Source: Nostoc sp. NOS(2021)
Lineage (GTDB): Bacteria; Cyanobacteriota; Cyanobacteriia; Cyanobacteriales; Nostocaceae
DNA: 37,162 nucleotides
Reading direction: 5' to 3'
Assembly (NCBI RefSeq): GCF_017115025.1
Contig: NZ_JABXKM010000019.1
Location: forward strand, 1 to 37,162
The notes beneath the pieces were generated by a model that saw only the letters and a program-made list of their open reading frames with translations, was not told the origin of the DNA and ran no database searches. Below, one piece after another: positions 1 to 6,808 of this stretch. The stretch's first letter is position 1; the number at the start of each line of letters is the position of its first letter. The position numbers and the translations under genes were made by a program.

Positions 1-755
1 GGGGAGGCAGAGGAGGCTGGGGGAGAAAGATTTTCGTCAAGGGTTTGAAATTGTTGCCAGAATTGTTTCCAAGGTTCTGGCAGTGCTTGTACTGACTCTA
101 AAGCAGAATAGAGATGGCTTAAAATTTCTATTTCTGGCTGGGAAATTAGATAGCACTGATATGGATTGGCCGGATGCTGAAAAAGTTCGTGTGTCAGTTG
201 TATCCGTGCTTCCCGAATTGCCTCAGCTTGGTTTGGGCAAGCCAGCATGAGTTGATCCCAATCATGGGGTTGAATATCTTGGGTAAGTTGATGACGCACC
301 CAATCTTCTAAATCATCGACCCCATCAATAATTGTGGGGATGCCTTGGGGAAAGCGATCGCCACCAGCAAATTGCCCTCTTAACCAAGCTTCTGGGGAGG
401 TCAATAGTAGCCCTTGAAACTCAGCACCAGGCCAAGCGTCACCTGTCCTAATCGATTTATTTGCTGGTAGCCACTGCTGTAGGCGGGGAATTTCTACCCG
501 CAGCAGAAGTTGCTGCACTGCTTCTTGAGCAACAATAATTACAGGGCCATGCCACATCAGGGCTGATGCTATGAAACTAGTACGATACCGCCCTTGATAG
601 CCACAAACCGCCCCTACTTGAATTAGGGCGCTACGTCCCAGGCGCAAGGCGCGTGCTACCAACCGTGCCATCGTCAAATGATGGGGCCAGGAAGGGAACC
701 CCGCCTGCGATCGCAAAAAGTTATGTAGTGACAAATGAACTTCTGCCTCAATCAC
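1..755 (-). CDS. DinG/YoaA-like ATP-dependent helicase, N-terminal part (runs off the window)
   Basis: An open frame reads leftward from a GTG at 755 to the window edge with no stop, giving about 251 residues of the N-terminus. The segment reading WPHHLTMARLVARALRLGRS, the later IIDGVDDLEDW in the DEAH-box position, and the general layout match what I recall of the cyanobacterial DinG-type (XPD-like) superfamily 2 helicases. The place where a Walker A loop should be reads GYQGRYRTSF rather than GxGKT, so the ATP-binding motif looks degenerate, as I believe it is in this cyanobacterial subfamily. The helicase core and C-terminal half lie outside the window. GTG was chosen because the frame has no ATG before residue 29 and homologues as I remember them begin near IEAEVH; a TTG six codons upstream is possible. 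DNA repair or recombination is inferred from the family only. Confidence 0.7.
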   Translation of the reverse strand, partial: MIEAEVHLSLHNFLRSQAGFPSWPHHLTMARLVARALRLGRSALIQVGAVCGYQGRYRTSFIASALMWHGPVIIVAQEAVQQLLLRVEIPRLQQWLPANKSIRTGDAWPGAEFQGLLLTSPEAWLRGQFAGGDRFPQGIPTIIDGVDDLEDWVRHQLTQDIQPHDWDQLMLACPNQAEAIREARIQLTHELFQHPANPYQCYLISQPEIEILSHLYSALESVQALPEPWKQFWQQFQTLDENLSPPASSAS

Positions 756-846
756 ACGCTTTTAATTCCATACAAAGTGACTTTTACTTCCAATTGCCCC
801 ATTTCTATTATGTTGTCCTTTGTTATTTGTCATTTGTCCAAAACTA

Positions 847-874
847 ATGACCAATGACCAATGACCAATGACTA
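847..874. repeat. Heptanucleotide STRR (ATGACCA)n
   Basis: Three exact ATGACCA units followed by a one-base variant, in the gap between the divergent helicase and M48 protease genes. Tandem 7-mers of this kind are typical of heterocystous cyanobacteria. Confidence 0.85.
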
Positions 875-894
875 ATCACCCAATACCCTGAATT

Positions 895-1866
895 ATGCCA
901 ACTTACAGAGGAATTTCCAGCGAAGCCTTCAGGCATCCACTAGATCGCCAAGCCGAGCAAGCTTTACGAAATTTACCGGGATTTGATTTAATCGCTCGTA
1001 AATTTGTGGAATTTATCTACGAACGCCCTCAATTAGTCTATCTAATGGGAAACACCATCCAAGTCGGGCCGCGTCAATATTCCACTATTTACCAGATGTT
1101 TCGGGAATGCGTCCGAGATTTGGACATTTACCCAGAACCTACACTGTTTGTCTCGCAAAATCCCCAAGCAAATAGCTATGCGCTGGGGCAAGAGAATCCT
1201 TACATAGTCATAAATACAGGGATACTAGACTTACTAGACGAAGCCGAGATTCGGGCGGTGCTAGCCCATGAACTGGGGCATATTAAATGTGGTCATACTA
1301 TTTTAATTCAAATGGCGATGTGGGCGATGAGTGCTGCTTCGGCTTTGGGAGAATTGACCTTCGGCATCGGTAATCTTGTAACACAAGGCTTGATTTACGC
1401 CTTTTTTGAGTGGCGGCGTAAAGCTGAGTTATCGTCAGATCGCGCCGCACTACTAGTGATGGATGACTTGAATCCTGTGATGTCAACAATGATGAAACTC
1501 TCTGGCGGTAGTAACAAATATGCCAATGAATGTAGTTTACAAGAGTTTATCAAGCAGTCAGAAAATTATCAGGCACTGGATGAAGATGGACTGAATCAGA
1601 TATACAAATTCTTGCTCTACAATGGCGCTCAGGGTATGATGTTGAGCCATCCTTTCCCAGTTGAACGCTTGCATTACTTACGGGCGTGGGCAGTAACCGA
1701 AGAATACCAGCAAATTCGCCGAGGAAATTATCAGCGATCGCCCGCTTCCGGATCAGTAAATGTTGCAGCACAATCTTCCGAAAATCAAACAGAAACTTTG
1801 CGCCGTCAAATTGAAGAATTACAACGAGAAATCGACAGAATGAGAAGGACTGATACTAATTCGTAA
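895..1866 (+). CDS. M48 family zinc metalloprotease
   Basis: A 323-residue protein with the gluzincin signature HELGH at residues 125-129 (zinc ligands H125 and H129, catalytic E126) and the third-ligand motif ELSSD starting at E178, as in the HtpX/Ste24/BepA group. A hydrophobic stretch at about 136-165 follows the zinc motif. There is no N-terminal signal peptide or the usual multiple HtpX membrane helices, so it resembles the single-domain M48 peptidases rather than classic HtpX. The last 30 residues are rich in E, R and Q and look coiled-coil. It probably takes part in protein quality control; the substrate is unknown. The final codons and the TAA stop lie inside an STRR tract, so the C-terminus may vary between strains. 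No clear Shine-Dalgarno precedes the ATG. Confidence 0.88.
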   Translation: MPTYRGISSEAFRHPLDRQAEQALRNLPGFDLIARKFVEFIYERPQLVYLMGNTIQVGPRQYSTIYQMFRECVRDLDIYPEPTLFVSQNPQANSYALGQENPYIVINTGILDLLDEAEIRAVLAHELGHIKCGHTILIQMAMWAMSAASALGELTFGIGNLVTQGLIYAFFEWRRKAELSSDRAALLVMDDLNPVMSTMMKLSGGSNKYANECSLQEFIKQSENYQALDEDGLNQIYKFLLYNGAQGMMLSHPFPVERLHYLRAWAVTEEYQQIRRGNYQRSPASGSVNVAAQSSENQTETLRRQIEELQREIDRMRRTDTNS

Positions 1867-1890
1867 TTCGTAATTCGTAATTCGTAATTA
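1857..1890. repeat. Heptanucleotide STRR (TAATTCG)n overlapping a stop codon
   Basis: Four exact TAATTCG units (1857-1884) plus a partial one. The first unit encodes the last residues of the M48 protease and the second supplies its TAA stop (1864-1866). Confidence 0.85.
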
Positions 1891-1907
1891 AGGAGCAATT
1901 ACCGTAG

Positions 1908-1964
1908 GTGGGCACTGCTAGAAGTAACAAAATCGAGGCTTTTAGATCAGTAAGTAGTGCCCAC
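1908..1964. terminator. Inverted repeat downstream of the M48 gene
   Basis: GTGGGCACT at 1908-1916 pairs with AGTGCCCAC at 1956-1964, with nearly matching flanks and a loop of about 39 bases. It could end transcription of the protease gene or be a small palindromic repeat. No U-run follows, so a terminator role is uncertain. Confidence 0.3.
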
Positions 1965-2108
1965 TTTACTTAAGACTAGTGCAAATTGTAATTTATTATA
2001 CCGCATTAGCGTACTATTGGGAGTGGGAGCAATCCCAGATTCAAAATTAGGACTTGAAAATTGTTTGACTATATCTGAGCATTAAATTAGATGTAGGCAT
2101 TTATCAAT

Positions 2109-2534
2109 ATGGCAATTCACTTGACAAAACGGTTTTTTGTGTTAGTTAATATTCTTTTATTTGTTCTTTTCATGCCGGGAATTGCCTTAGCCGCACCCGT
2201 TCAACTCCATACTACTTCTAGCGTCATTTTCGCCCAAACCACCAAAACTGCAAGCTACTCTACCTCGTCGGAGATTAACCTGACTCCCCTACAAAGCCAA
2301 CAACTCCAGGCTGTGCGTCAGAGAAGAAACAGGGAAATTGAGGCTATCTTAAACACATCGCAACGTGACCAACTGACTCACAATCTCCGGGCTGGTAAGA
2401 ACATGAATCAAGCTCTAGAAAAACTGAATTTGCAACCAGACCAGCAAGAGTTGGTAAAGGCGATCGTGCAATTTACTAACTTGAAAATGAAAGCTATTTC
2501 ATCTAGGCATTCGCTAAAAATAGTATATAAATAA
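2109..2534 (+). CDS. Small exported LTxxQ (Spy/CpxP-like) protein
   Basis: 141 residues. The N-terminus has a basic start, a hydrophobic core of about 20 residues and an ALA-AP cleavage site near residue 29, so a Sec signal peptide is likely. The mature part contains LTPLQSQQLQAVRQRRNREI and then ILNTSQRDQL, the two LTxxQ-type helices of the Spy/CpxP fold, which in enterobacteria is a periplasmic chaperone or stress sensor. Here the repeat is short and the protein alpha-helical and Q-rich, similar to a group of small cyanobacterial exported proteins. No regulator or partner is adjacent. The function as an envelope-stress chaperone is inferred from the motif and localisation only. Confidence 0.6.
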   Translation: MAIHLTKRFFVLVNILLFVLFMPGIALAAPVQLHTTSSVIFAQTTKTASYSTSSEINLTPLQSQQLQAVRQRRNREIEAILNTSQRDQLTHNLRAGKNMNQALEKLNLQPDQQELVKAIVQFTNLKMKAISSRHSLKIVYK

Positions 2535-2679
2535 AGGTTGTACTTGCTGAGTAAAATATTGAATCTTTGTCAGATAAGATATCAATAATATTTTCTCTGA
2601 CAGCCTTTTGGATAAAATGCGATCGCTTGATTGCACTTTTTCTTATAGGTATCTCACCTACTATTGCCCAATACGCTTG

Positions 2680-2882
2680 GGTTAAGACTGAATGGCACTA
2701 AGTTAAAATACAGCCCTTGTCCTGACTGGTTCCCAGCCTGGAGGCTGGGAACTCATTCTGGGAGGCTCCGCCTCCATAGCTTGACAAGAGGCAGAACCTC
2801 TCGGAATACATTCCCAGCCTGGAGGCTGGGAACGAGGCTACACAAGCTTTTGGGCTTTTATTAGTGCCATTCGGTTAAGACT
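2680..2882. mobile_element. MITE-like element with 12-bp TIRs and 10-bp flanking direct repeats
   Basis: Perfect 12-bp terminal inverted repeats GAATGGCACTAA (2690-2701) and TTAGTGCCATTC (2861-2872) enclose a 183-bp element. Immediately outside are identical 10-bp direct repeats GGTTAAGACT (2680-2689 and 2873-2882), as expected of a target-site duplication. The inside carries no transposase. It holds two copies of a palindromic repeat centred on CCCAGCCTGGAGGCTGGG (2733-2750 and 2813-2830) and a second palindrome GGAGGCTCCGCCTCC (2761-2775). An open frame across this region is repeat-derived and not a gene. Confidence 0.7.
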
Positions 2883-2896
2883 TGATCCTCTTTAAC

Positions 2897-2913
2897 CCTC
2901 CTTAAAAAGGAGG
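2897..2913. repeat. Short palindrome CCTCCTT-AAA-AAGGAGG
   Basis: A 7-bp stem with a 3-base loop lies between the MITE-like element and the 3' end of the minus-strand Uma2 gene. On the minus strand it could end Uma2 transcription. Similar palindromes recur elsewhere in the window, so it may simply be an interspersed repeat. Confidence 0.45.
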
Positions 2914-2954
2914 AATTAGAGCAAGCTTGATAAATTAGCTTAGAATAGCCAAAC

Positions 2955-3512
2955 TTATGGAAACAGTTGACTAATCTGGATTTCAATTTCTGGAAAGGCA
3001 ATCAAGGATAACGTTGCATCCTCCTGCAAAATAAATTCTTCATTGTAGCCTTCCAAATCAGGCTCACGGAAAATATAAACCTGACGCTGATTCACATCCA
3101 AAATCCAGTAATCAGCAATTCCTGCCTTAGCATATAAAGGTGCTTTCTGTTTCCGATCCGTGTCTAGCGTTGTATCTGCTACCTCAATCAATAAAAAGAT
3201 TTCATTGGGTGCAGGATGATGATCAATGTATTTTCGCAAATCGATGCGGACAACGGCAATATCTGGTTCCGGTTCCGAGTATTGGCTTAATTGAATGGGA
3301 TCTTGTACCCGAACTAAGGCAACTTCTGCTAGCAAACGCTTGAGATAGTCAGATGCACACAGCGTTGTCGCTGCATGGGGGGGATTTTTGGCACTTATGG
3401 GGATAACTTGCCCATCAATCAGTTCTACCCGTTCATCCTCTGTAATAATACCCGTTGCAAACATCCGGTGATATTCGTTTACAGTCCACAGGCGGACTCT
3501 AGTTTGTGTCAT
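2955..3512 (-). CDS. Uma2 family (DUF820) PD-(D/E)XK nuclease-fold protein
   Basis: 185 residues, full length for the family. Expected active-site residues are visible: D84 in PEPDIAVV, E110 in LLIEVAD, and K121/K123 in DTDRKQK, followed by the hallmark YAKAGIADYWILDV. The N-terminal start TVNEYHRMFATGII is also characteristic. Uma2 proteins occur in very high copy number in filamentous cyanobacteria; the fold is that of restriction endonucleases, but the biological role and substrate are not established. It stands alone, with an interspersed repeat just upstream of the ATG and a MITE-like element beyond its 3' end, so this small locus looks accessory. Confidence 0.85.
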   Translation of the reverse strand: MTQTRVRLWTVNEYHRMFATGIITEDERVELIDGQVIPISAKNPPHAATTLCASDYLKRLLAEVALVRVQDPIQLSQYSEPEPDIAVVRIDLRKYIDHHPAPNEIFLLIEVADTTLDTDRKQKAPLYAKAGIADYWILDVNQRQVYIFREPDLEGYNEEFILQEDATLSLIAFPEIEIQISQLFP

Positions 3513-3527
3513 TGTGTATTTCCTTTA

Positions 3528-3557
3528 GCGATGCCTGCGACGGGCTACGCCTACGCA
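3528..3557. repeat. Interspersed GCGATGCCTxCGxCGGGCTACGCC-type repeat
   Basis: A GC-rich repeat of the form GCGATGCCT...GGGCTACGCC, common in Nostoc-type genomes. Related copies lie at 10494-10577, 30652-30715 and 34882-34912 (inverted). Confidence 0.7.
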
Positions 3558-3659
3558 CATCAATTTTAGGCGATATCATCATCTGCAAAACCCAAATATC
3601 TCTTACTCTCAACTTTATGCAGCATCTATAATTAATCTTGCCCTATTTAGTTCGTTACC

Positions 3660-5345
3660 ATGTCGGAAGAAGATATCCGAGCCGCTAGGCTGGAGAAAGT
3701 AGAACAACTGAAGCAGCTAGGAACTAATCCCTATGCCTATCGTTGGGAATCTACCCATCATGCAGCGCAGTTGCAAGAAAGATTTGCCGATTTATCCAGC
3801 GGTGAAGAAGTTGATTTAGAAGTTGCGATCGCTGGACGCATTATGGCGCGTCGCGTTTTCGGGAAATTGGCTTTCTTCACTTTGCAAGATGAAACCGGCA
3901 CAATTCAGCTTTATCTAGATAAAAATCGCATCCAAGAAGGTATGGCAGATATTGATGCTGATGCCTTCAATCACTTGAAACAACTCACAGATGCAGGCGA
4001 CATTCTGGGAGCCAAAGGTACTATTAAACGGACTGAAAAGGGCGAGTTATCTGTCTACGTTAAACAATATACTATCCTCACCAAATCGCTGTTGCCCCTA
4101 CCCGACAAGTGGCATGGATTAACGGATGTTGCCAAGCGCTACCGTCAGCGCTACGTTGATTTGATTGTAAACCCGGAAGTGCGGCAAACTTTCCGCCGTC
4201 GCGCTCAAATTACTGCTGGTATTCGTCGCTATTTAGAAGAACGGGATTTTCTGGAAATTGAAACGCCTGTTTTACAAAGTGAAGTTGGGGGTGCAGATGC
4301 ACGTCCATTTATCACTTACCACAACACTTTAGAAATGGAGTTGTATCTGCGAATTGCCACAGAACTCCATCTCAAGCGGTTGATTGTGGGTGGTTTTGAA
4401 AAGGTGTTTGAATTGGGGCGAGTTTTCCGCAATGAGGGAATTTCGACTCGCCATAATCCCGAATTTACGACAATTGAACTTTACCAAGCCTACGCAGACT
4501 ACAACGATATGATGGCGCTGACAGAAGGGATTATTACCACTGTCGCCCAAGAGGTACTCGGCACATTGCAAATCACCTACCAAGGGGAACCTATAGATTT
4601 AACACTACCTTGGCGGCGGGTGACAATGCACGATTTAGTTAAAGAAGTTACTGGCTTGGATTTTAATTCTTTCCAATCTTTGGAAGAAGCAAAAACAGCA
4701 AGTAAAAATGCTGAGATTCCTGGTGTAGACGAAGCCAAATCAATTGGTAAGTTACTAAATTTAGCCTTTGAAGAGAAGGTAGAAGCCAATTTAATTCAAC
4801 CTACCTTTGTAATTGATTACCCTGTAGAAATTTCGCCCCTAGCAAAACCTCACCGTTCTCAACCTGGTTTGGTGGAAAGATTTGAGTTATTTATCGTCGG
4901 GCGAGAAACTGGCAACAGTTTCTCAGAACTTACTGATCCCATTGAGCAAAGAGAACGTCTAGAAGCCCAAGCTGAAAGAAAAGCTGCTGGCGACTTAGAA
5001 GCCCAAGGTGTAGATGAAGACTTTTTGACAGCCCTTGAATACGGTATGCCGCCTACAGGTGGTTTAGGAATTGGGATCGATCGGTTAGTAATGTTATTAA
5101 CTGATTGTGCCAGTATTCGGGATGCGATCGCCTTCCCGTTACTCAAGCCTGAAGGCAGCGTTATTAAGCAATTTAGCTATGATCCAAAAACTCAAACACT
5201 GACTATTGAATTTGACAGTGGAAGTGTTTACGAGTATTTCAAAGTACCTCCCAGTGTCAAGGAAGACTTAGACAATGCACCGTCTAAAGGTCAATATTTT
5301 AACAAGTTTATTAAAGGGAAATTTAAGTTTGAACAGTTGAGTTGA
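3660..5345 (+). CDS. lysS: Lysyl-tRNA synthetase, class II, with C-terminal KTSC domain
   Basis: 561 residues. It charges tRNA-Lys with lysine in the cytoplasm. An OB-fold anticodon-binding domain spans about 55-150. Class II motif 2 ([20 protein letters not shown]) lies near residues 254-275, and motif 3 ([12 protein letters not shown]) near 466-480. Bacterial LysRS normally ends soon after motif 3 at about 490-510 residues. This one continues for about 65 residues as a KTSC domain, recognisable from [20 protein letters not shown] and the YxY core (YEY). That domain is named after its position at the end of some LysRS enzymes, and its function is not known. The start is the first ATG of the frame ([18 protein letters not shown]). 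It is monocistronic, with no T-box or leader structure seen upstream. Confidence 0.97.
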   Translation: MSEEDIRAARLEKVEQLKQLGTNPYAYRWESTHHAAQLQERFADLSSGEEVDLEVAIAGRIMARRVFGKLAFFTLQDETGTIQLYLDKNRIQEGMADIDADAFNHLKQLTDAGDILGAKGTIKRTEKGELSVYVKQYTILTKSLLPLPDKWHGLTDVAKRYRQRYVDLIVNPEVRQTFRRRAQITAGIRRYLEERDFLEIETPVLQSEVGGADARPFITYHNTLEMELYLRIATELHLKRLIVGGFEKVFELGRVFRNEGISTRHNPEFTTIELYQAYADYNDMMALTEGIITTVAQEVLGTLQITYQGEPIDLTLPWRRVTMHDLVKEVTGLDFNSFQSLEEAKTASKNAEIPGVDEAKSIGKLLNLAFEEKVEANLIQPTFVIDYPVEISPLAKPHRSQPGLVERFELFIVGRETGNSFSELTDPIEQRERLEAQAERKAAGDLEAQGVDEDFLTALEYGMPPTGGLGIGIDRLVMLLTDCASIRDAIAFPLLKPEGSVIKQFSYDPKTQTLTIEFDSGSVYEYFKVPPSVKEDLDNAPSKGQYFNKFIKGKFKFEQLS

Positions 5346-5369
5346 GCTAGTAAGTACCATTCAACAGTA

Positions 5370-5546
5370 GGGTGCGTTATGGCGCTTCTCGTTTGTATGC
5401 AATACATATTGACCTCTCTCCAAACCTCTCTCCTTTTAGGAGAGAGGCTTTGAATCTTACTCCCCTTCCCTTGTAGGGAAGGGGTTGGGGGTTAGGTCTG
5501 TATTGGACTCAACCCAGAAGCGCTATATGGCTTTGCCTAACGCACC
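5370..5546. repeat. Composite palindromic repeat block with inverted ends
   Basis: The ends GGTGCGTTA (5371-5379) and TAACGCACC (5538-5546) are inverted, with further pairing between GCGCTTCT near the left and AGAAGCGC near the right. Inside are two perfect 10-bp hairpins with 3-base loops: CCTCTCTCCT/AGGAGAGAGG (5425-5447) and CCCCTTCCCT/AGGGAAGGGG (5462-5484). No coding capacity. It resembles repeats dispersed in Nostoc genomes and could fold into a transcription-ending structure after lysS. Confidence 0.6.
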
Positions 5547-5600
5547 ATTTTTATTACTAAATCTTTTATTACCTAAGTTGCACTCACGTAATCTATATAA

Positions 5601-5653
5601 TATTCCTTGTAAAGAATAAAATGGTTGACATTCCTTATAAGGAATACTATACT
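5601..5653 (+). promoter_or_regulatory. Promoter and operator of the toxin-antitoxin-CHAT operon
   Basis: A consensus -35 TTGACA (5625-5630) and -10 TATACT (5648-5653) are separated by exactly 17 bases. The spacer contains a perfect 16-bp palindrome, ATTCCTTATAAGGAAT (5630-5645), and an imperfect copy of the same site, TATTCCTTGTAAAGAATA, lies upstream at 5601-5618. This is the classic arrangement for autorepression by an antitoxin. Transcription should begin near 5660, only a few bases before the GTG at 5666, so the toxin message would be nearly leaderless. Confidence 0.75.
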
Positions 5654-5665
5654 GTGAGGTAGGAA

Positions 5666-6073
5666 GTGACTTGGACTTGGGAACTTTATCTAGATGTCAA
5701 TGGGGAAATCCCCAAAGATTTGCTTGCTTTTTTCATCAGGATGATTCCGCAAGAGGAGCAACCAGAAAATCCACCAAAACCATTACTGAGTGCTTCCGAA
5801 ACCAGGCGTTTGCAAGTTAATCTTGGCTACCTGTGCAACAAAGGACTCGCATCACTTACCAGTGGCATCTTTGAGAAACTGGAAGATGATTTGTATGAGT
5901 TACGTATGACCAAGAGCGAACATAATCCACGGTTTATCTTAACGGCTGCAACTCCTCAACGGTTTGTGGTGCTGCACGCCTTTATGAAGAAATACGATAA
6001 CGCTATCAAAGATAGAGACAAAGAGCCTGCAAGAGTGAGATTGCGTGAATTGCAGCAGAGGGAACAATCATGA
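5666..6073 (+). CDS. HigB/RelE-type toxin (phage Gp49-like)
   Basis: 135 residues, GTG start. The sequence follows the HigB/Gp49 pattern of the RelE superfamily: KLEDDLYELRMTKSEHNPRF (the strand carrying the 'LWELR' motif), then RFVVLHAFMKKYDNAIKDRD (the 'lhgF.KK' motif) and a basic C-terminal helix. Members are ribosome-dependent mRNA interferases. The toxin gene comes first and overlaps the downstream antitoxin gene by 4 bases (ATGA), the usual HigBA order. It is somewhat longer than the 90-120 residues typical of HigB because of a 20-residue proline-rich segment at about 30-45. Regulation is probably by the palindromic operator just upstream. Confidence 0.82.
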   Translation: MTWTWELYLDVNGEIPKDLLAFFIRMIPQEEQPENPPKPLLSASETRRLQVNLGYLCNKGLASLTSGIFEKLEDDLYELRMTKSEHNPRFILTAATPQRFVVLHAFMKKYDNAIKDRDKEPARVRLRELQQREQS

Positions 6074-6780
6074 AAAAGCCTAATTTTCAAGCTTGGTTAC
6101 AGCAAAAGGTAAGCGATGATTCAGAGGTGATTCTGGCAGGGAAGCTAGAGTATTTGCGTCTCTACCTTACTGATGCCATGCGGGAAATACGTAATAAAGC
6201 AGGATTAACTCAGACGCAGCTAGCGGAGAAACTGGGAGTACAACAAGCGGCGGTGTCAAAGTTGGAGTCGGCGTTAAAAGAACATGAGTTGGAATCAGTG
6301 TTGCACTATTTACACGCATTGGGTGCAGATTTGCTGGTAGCCGTCAAACAAGGGGATGAATTATATCAAGCCAGCGATAACGAAGGTGTATTGCTGGTAG
6401 ATGTACCAGATGTAGTTGCACAAAAGGCATTGGCGGCAAACATGAGCGTGCGGGAATATGTGCGTGTTGCGATCGAGAAGTTTTCCAGCCAAAATGATAG
6501 GCTGAGAACAGCTTTAGTAAAACTGCTGGAAAGTGACGATCCGGTAGCGCTGAAAGTGAGAGAGCGTTTGGGTGCAAGGACAATCCAAGAAGTTGCTGTA
6601 GAGTTGGAAAAATGTTTGAGTCTATCTGAAGAAGATAGGATTTTCGCTGTGAAAAATGTTTTGGCTGCTAATGTTGCGTGTGGAGAAAGTAATCGCGGAA
6701 GTAGTGATGAAGTTGATGAAATTGAGTTGTTGGATTTAGCTGAAGAATTGCTAGAGAAGTTGGCAGAAATTTTGAGTTAA
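6070..6780 (+). CDS. XRE-family antitoxin with extended C-terminus (HigA-like)
   Basis: 236 residues, about twice the usual HigA length. An HTH-XRE domain lies at about 35-95 (LTQTQLAEKLGVQQAAVSKL is the helix-turn-helix). The remainder is unusual: VLLVDVPDVVAQKALAANMS followed by VREYVRVAIEKF resembles a ribbon-helix-helix segment (strand, then two helices), and the last 110 residues are acidic and helical. Overlapping the toxin gene by 4 bases implies coupled translation. It should neutralise the toxin and repress the operon at the 5630-5645 palindrome. The RHH-like reading is my inference from pattern, not a certain domain call. The CHAT gene begins 28 bp downstream on the same strand. Confidence 0.8.
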   Translation: MKKPNFQAWLQQKVSDDSEVILAGKLEYLRLYLTDAMREIRNKAGLTQTQLAEKLGVQQAAVSKLESALKEHELESVLHYLHALGADLLVAVKQGDELYQASDNEGVLLVDVPDVVAQKALAANMSVREYVRVAIEKFSSQNDRLRTALVKLLESDDPVALKVRERLGARTIQEVAVELEKCLSLSEEDRIFAVKNVLAANVACGESNRGSSDEVDEIELLDLAEELLEKLAEILS

Positions 6781-6808
6781 GTATGAATTAGGTATTGTTT
6801 AAATTAAT

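Noticed and set aside
653..847. 64-codon plus-strand frame at the left end
   Set aside because: It runs antisense to the well-supported helicase gene and continues into repeat sequence; no coding character of its own.
2664..2864. 66-codon frame across the MITE-like element
   Set aside because: It is a translation of palindromic repeats inside the element.
5370..5546. Riboswitch or structured leader of the toxin operon
   Set aside because: The operon promoter lies downstream at 5625-5653, so this block is not in its transcript; the hairpins are dispersed repeats.
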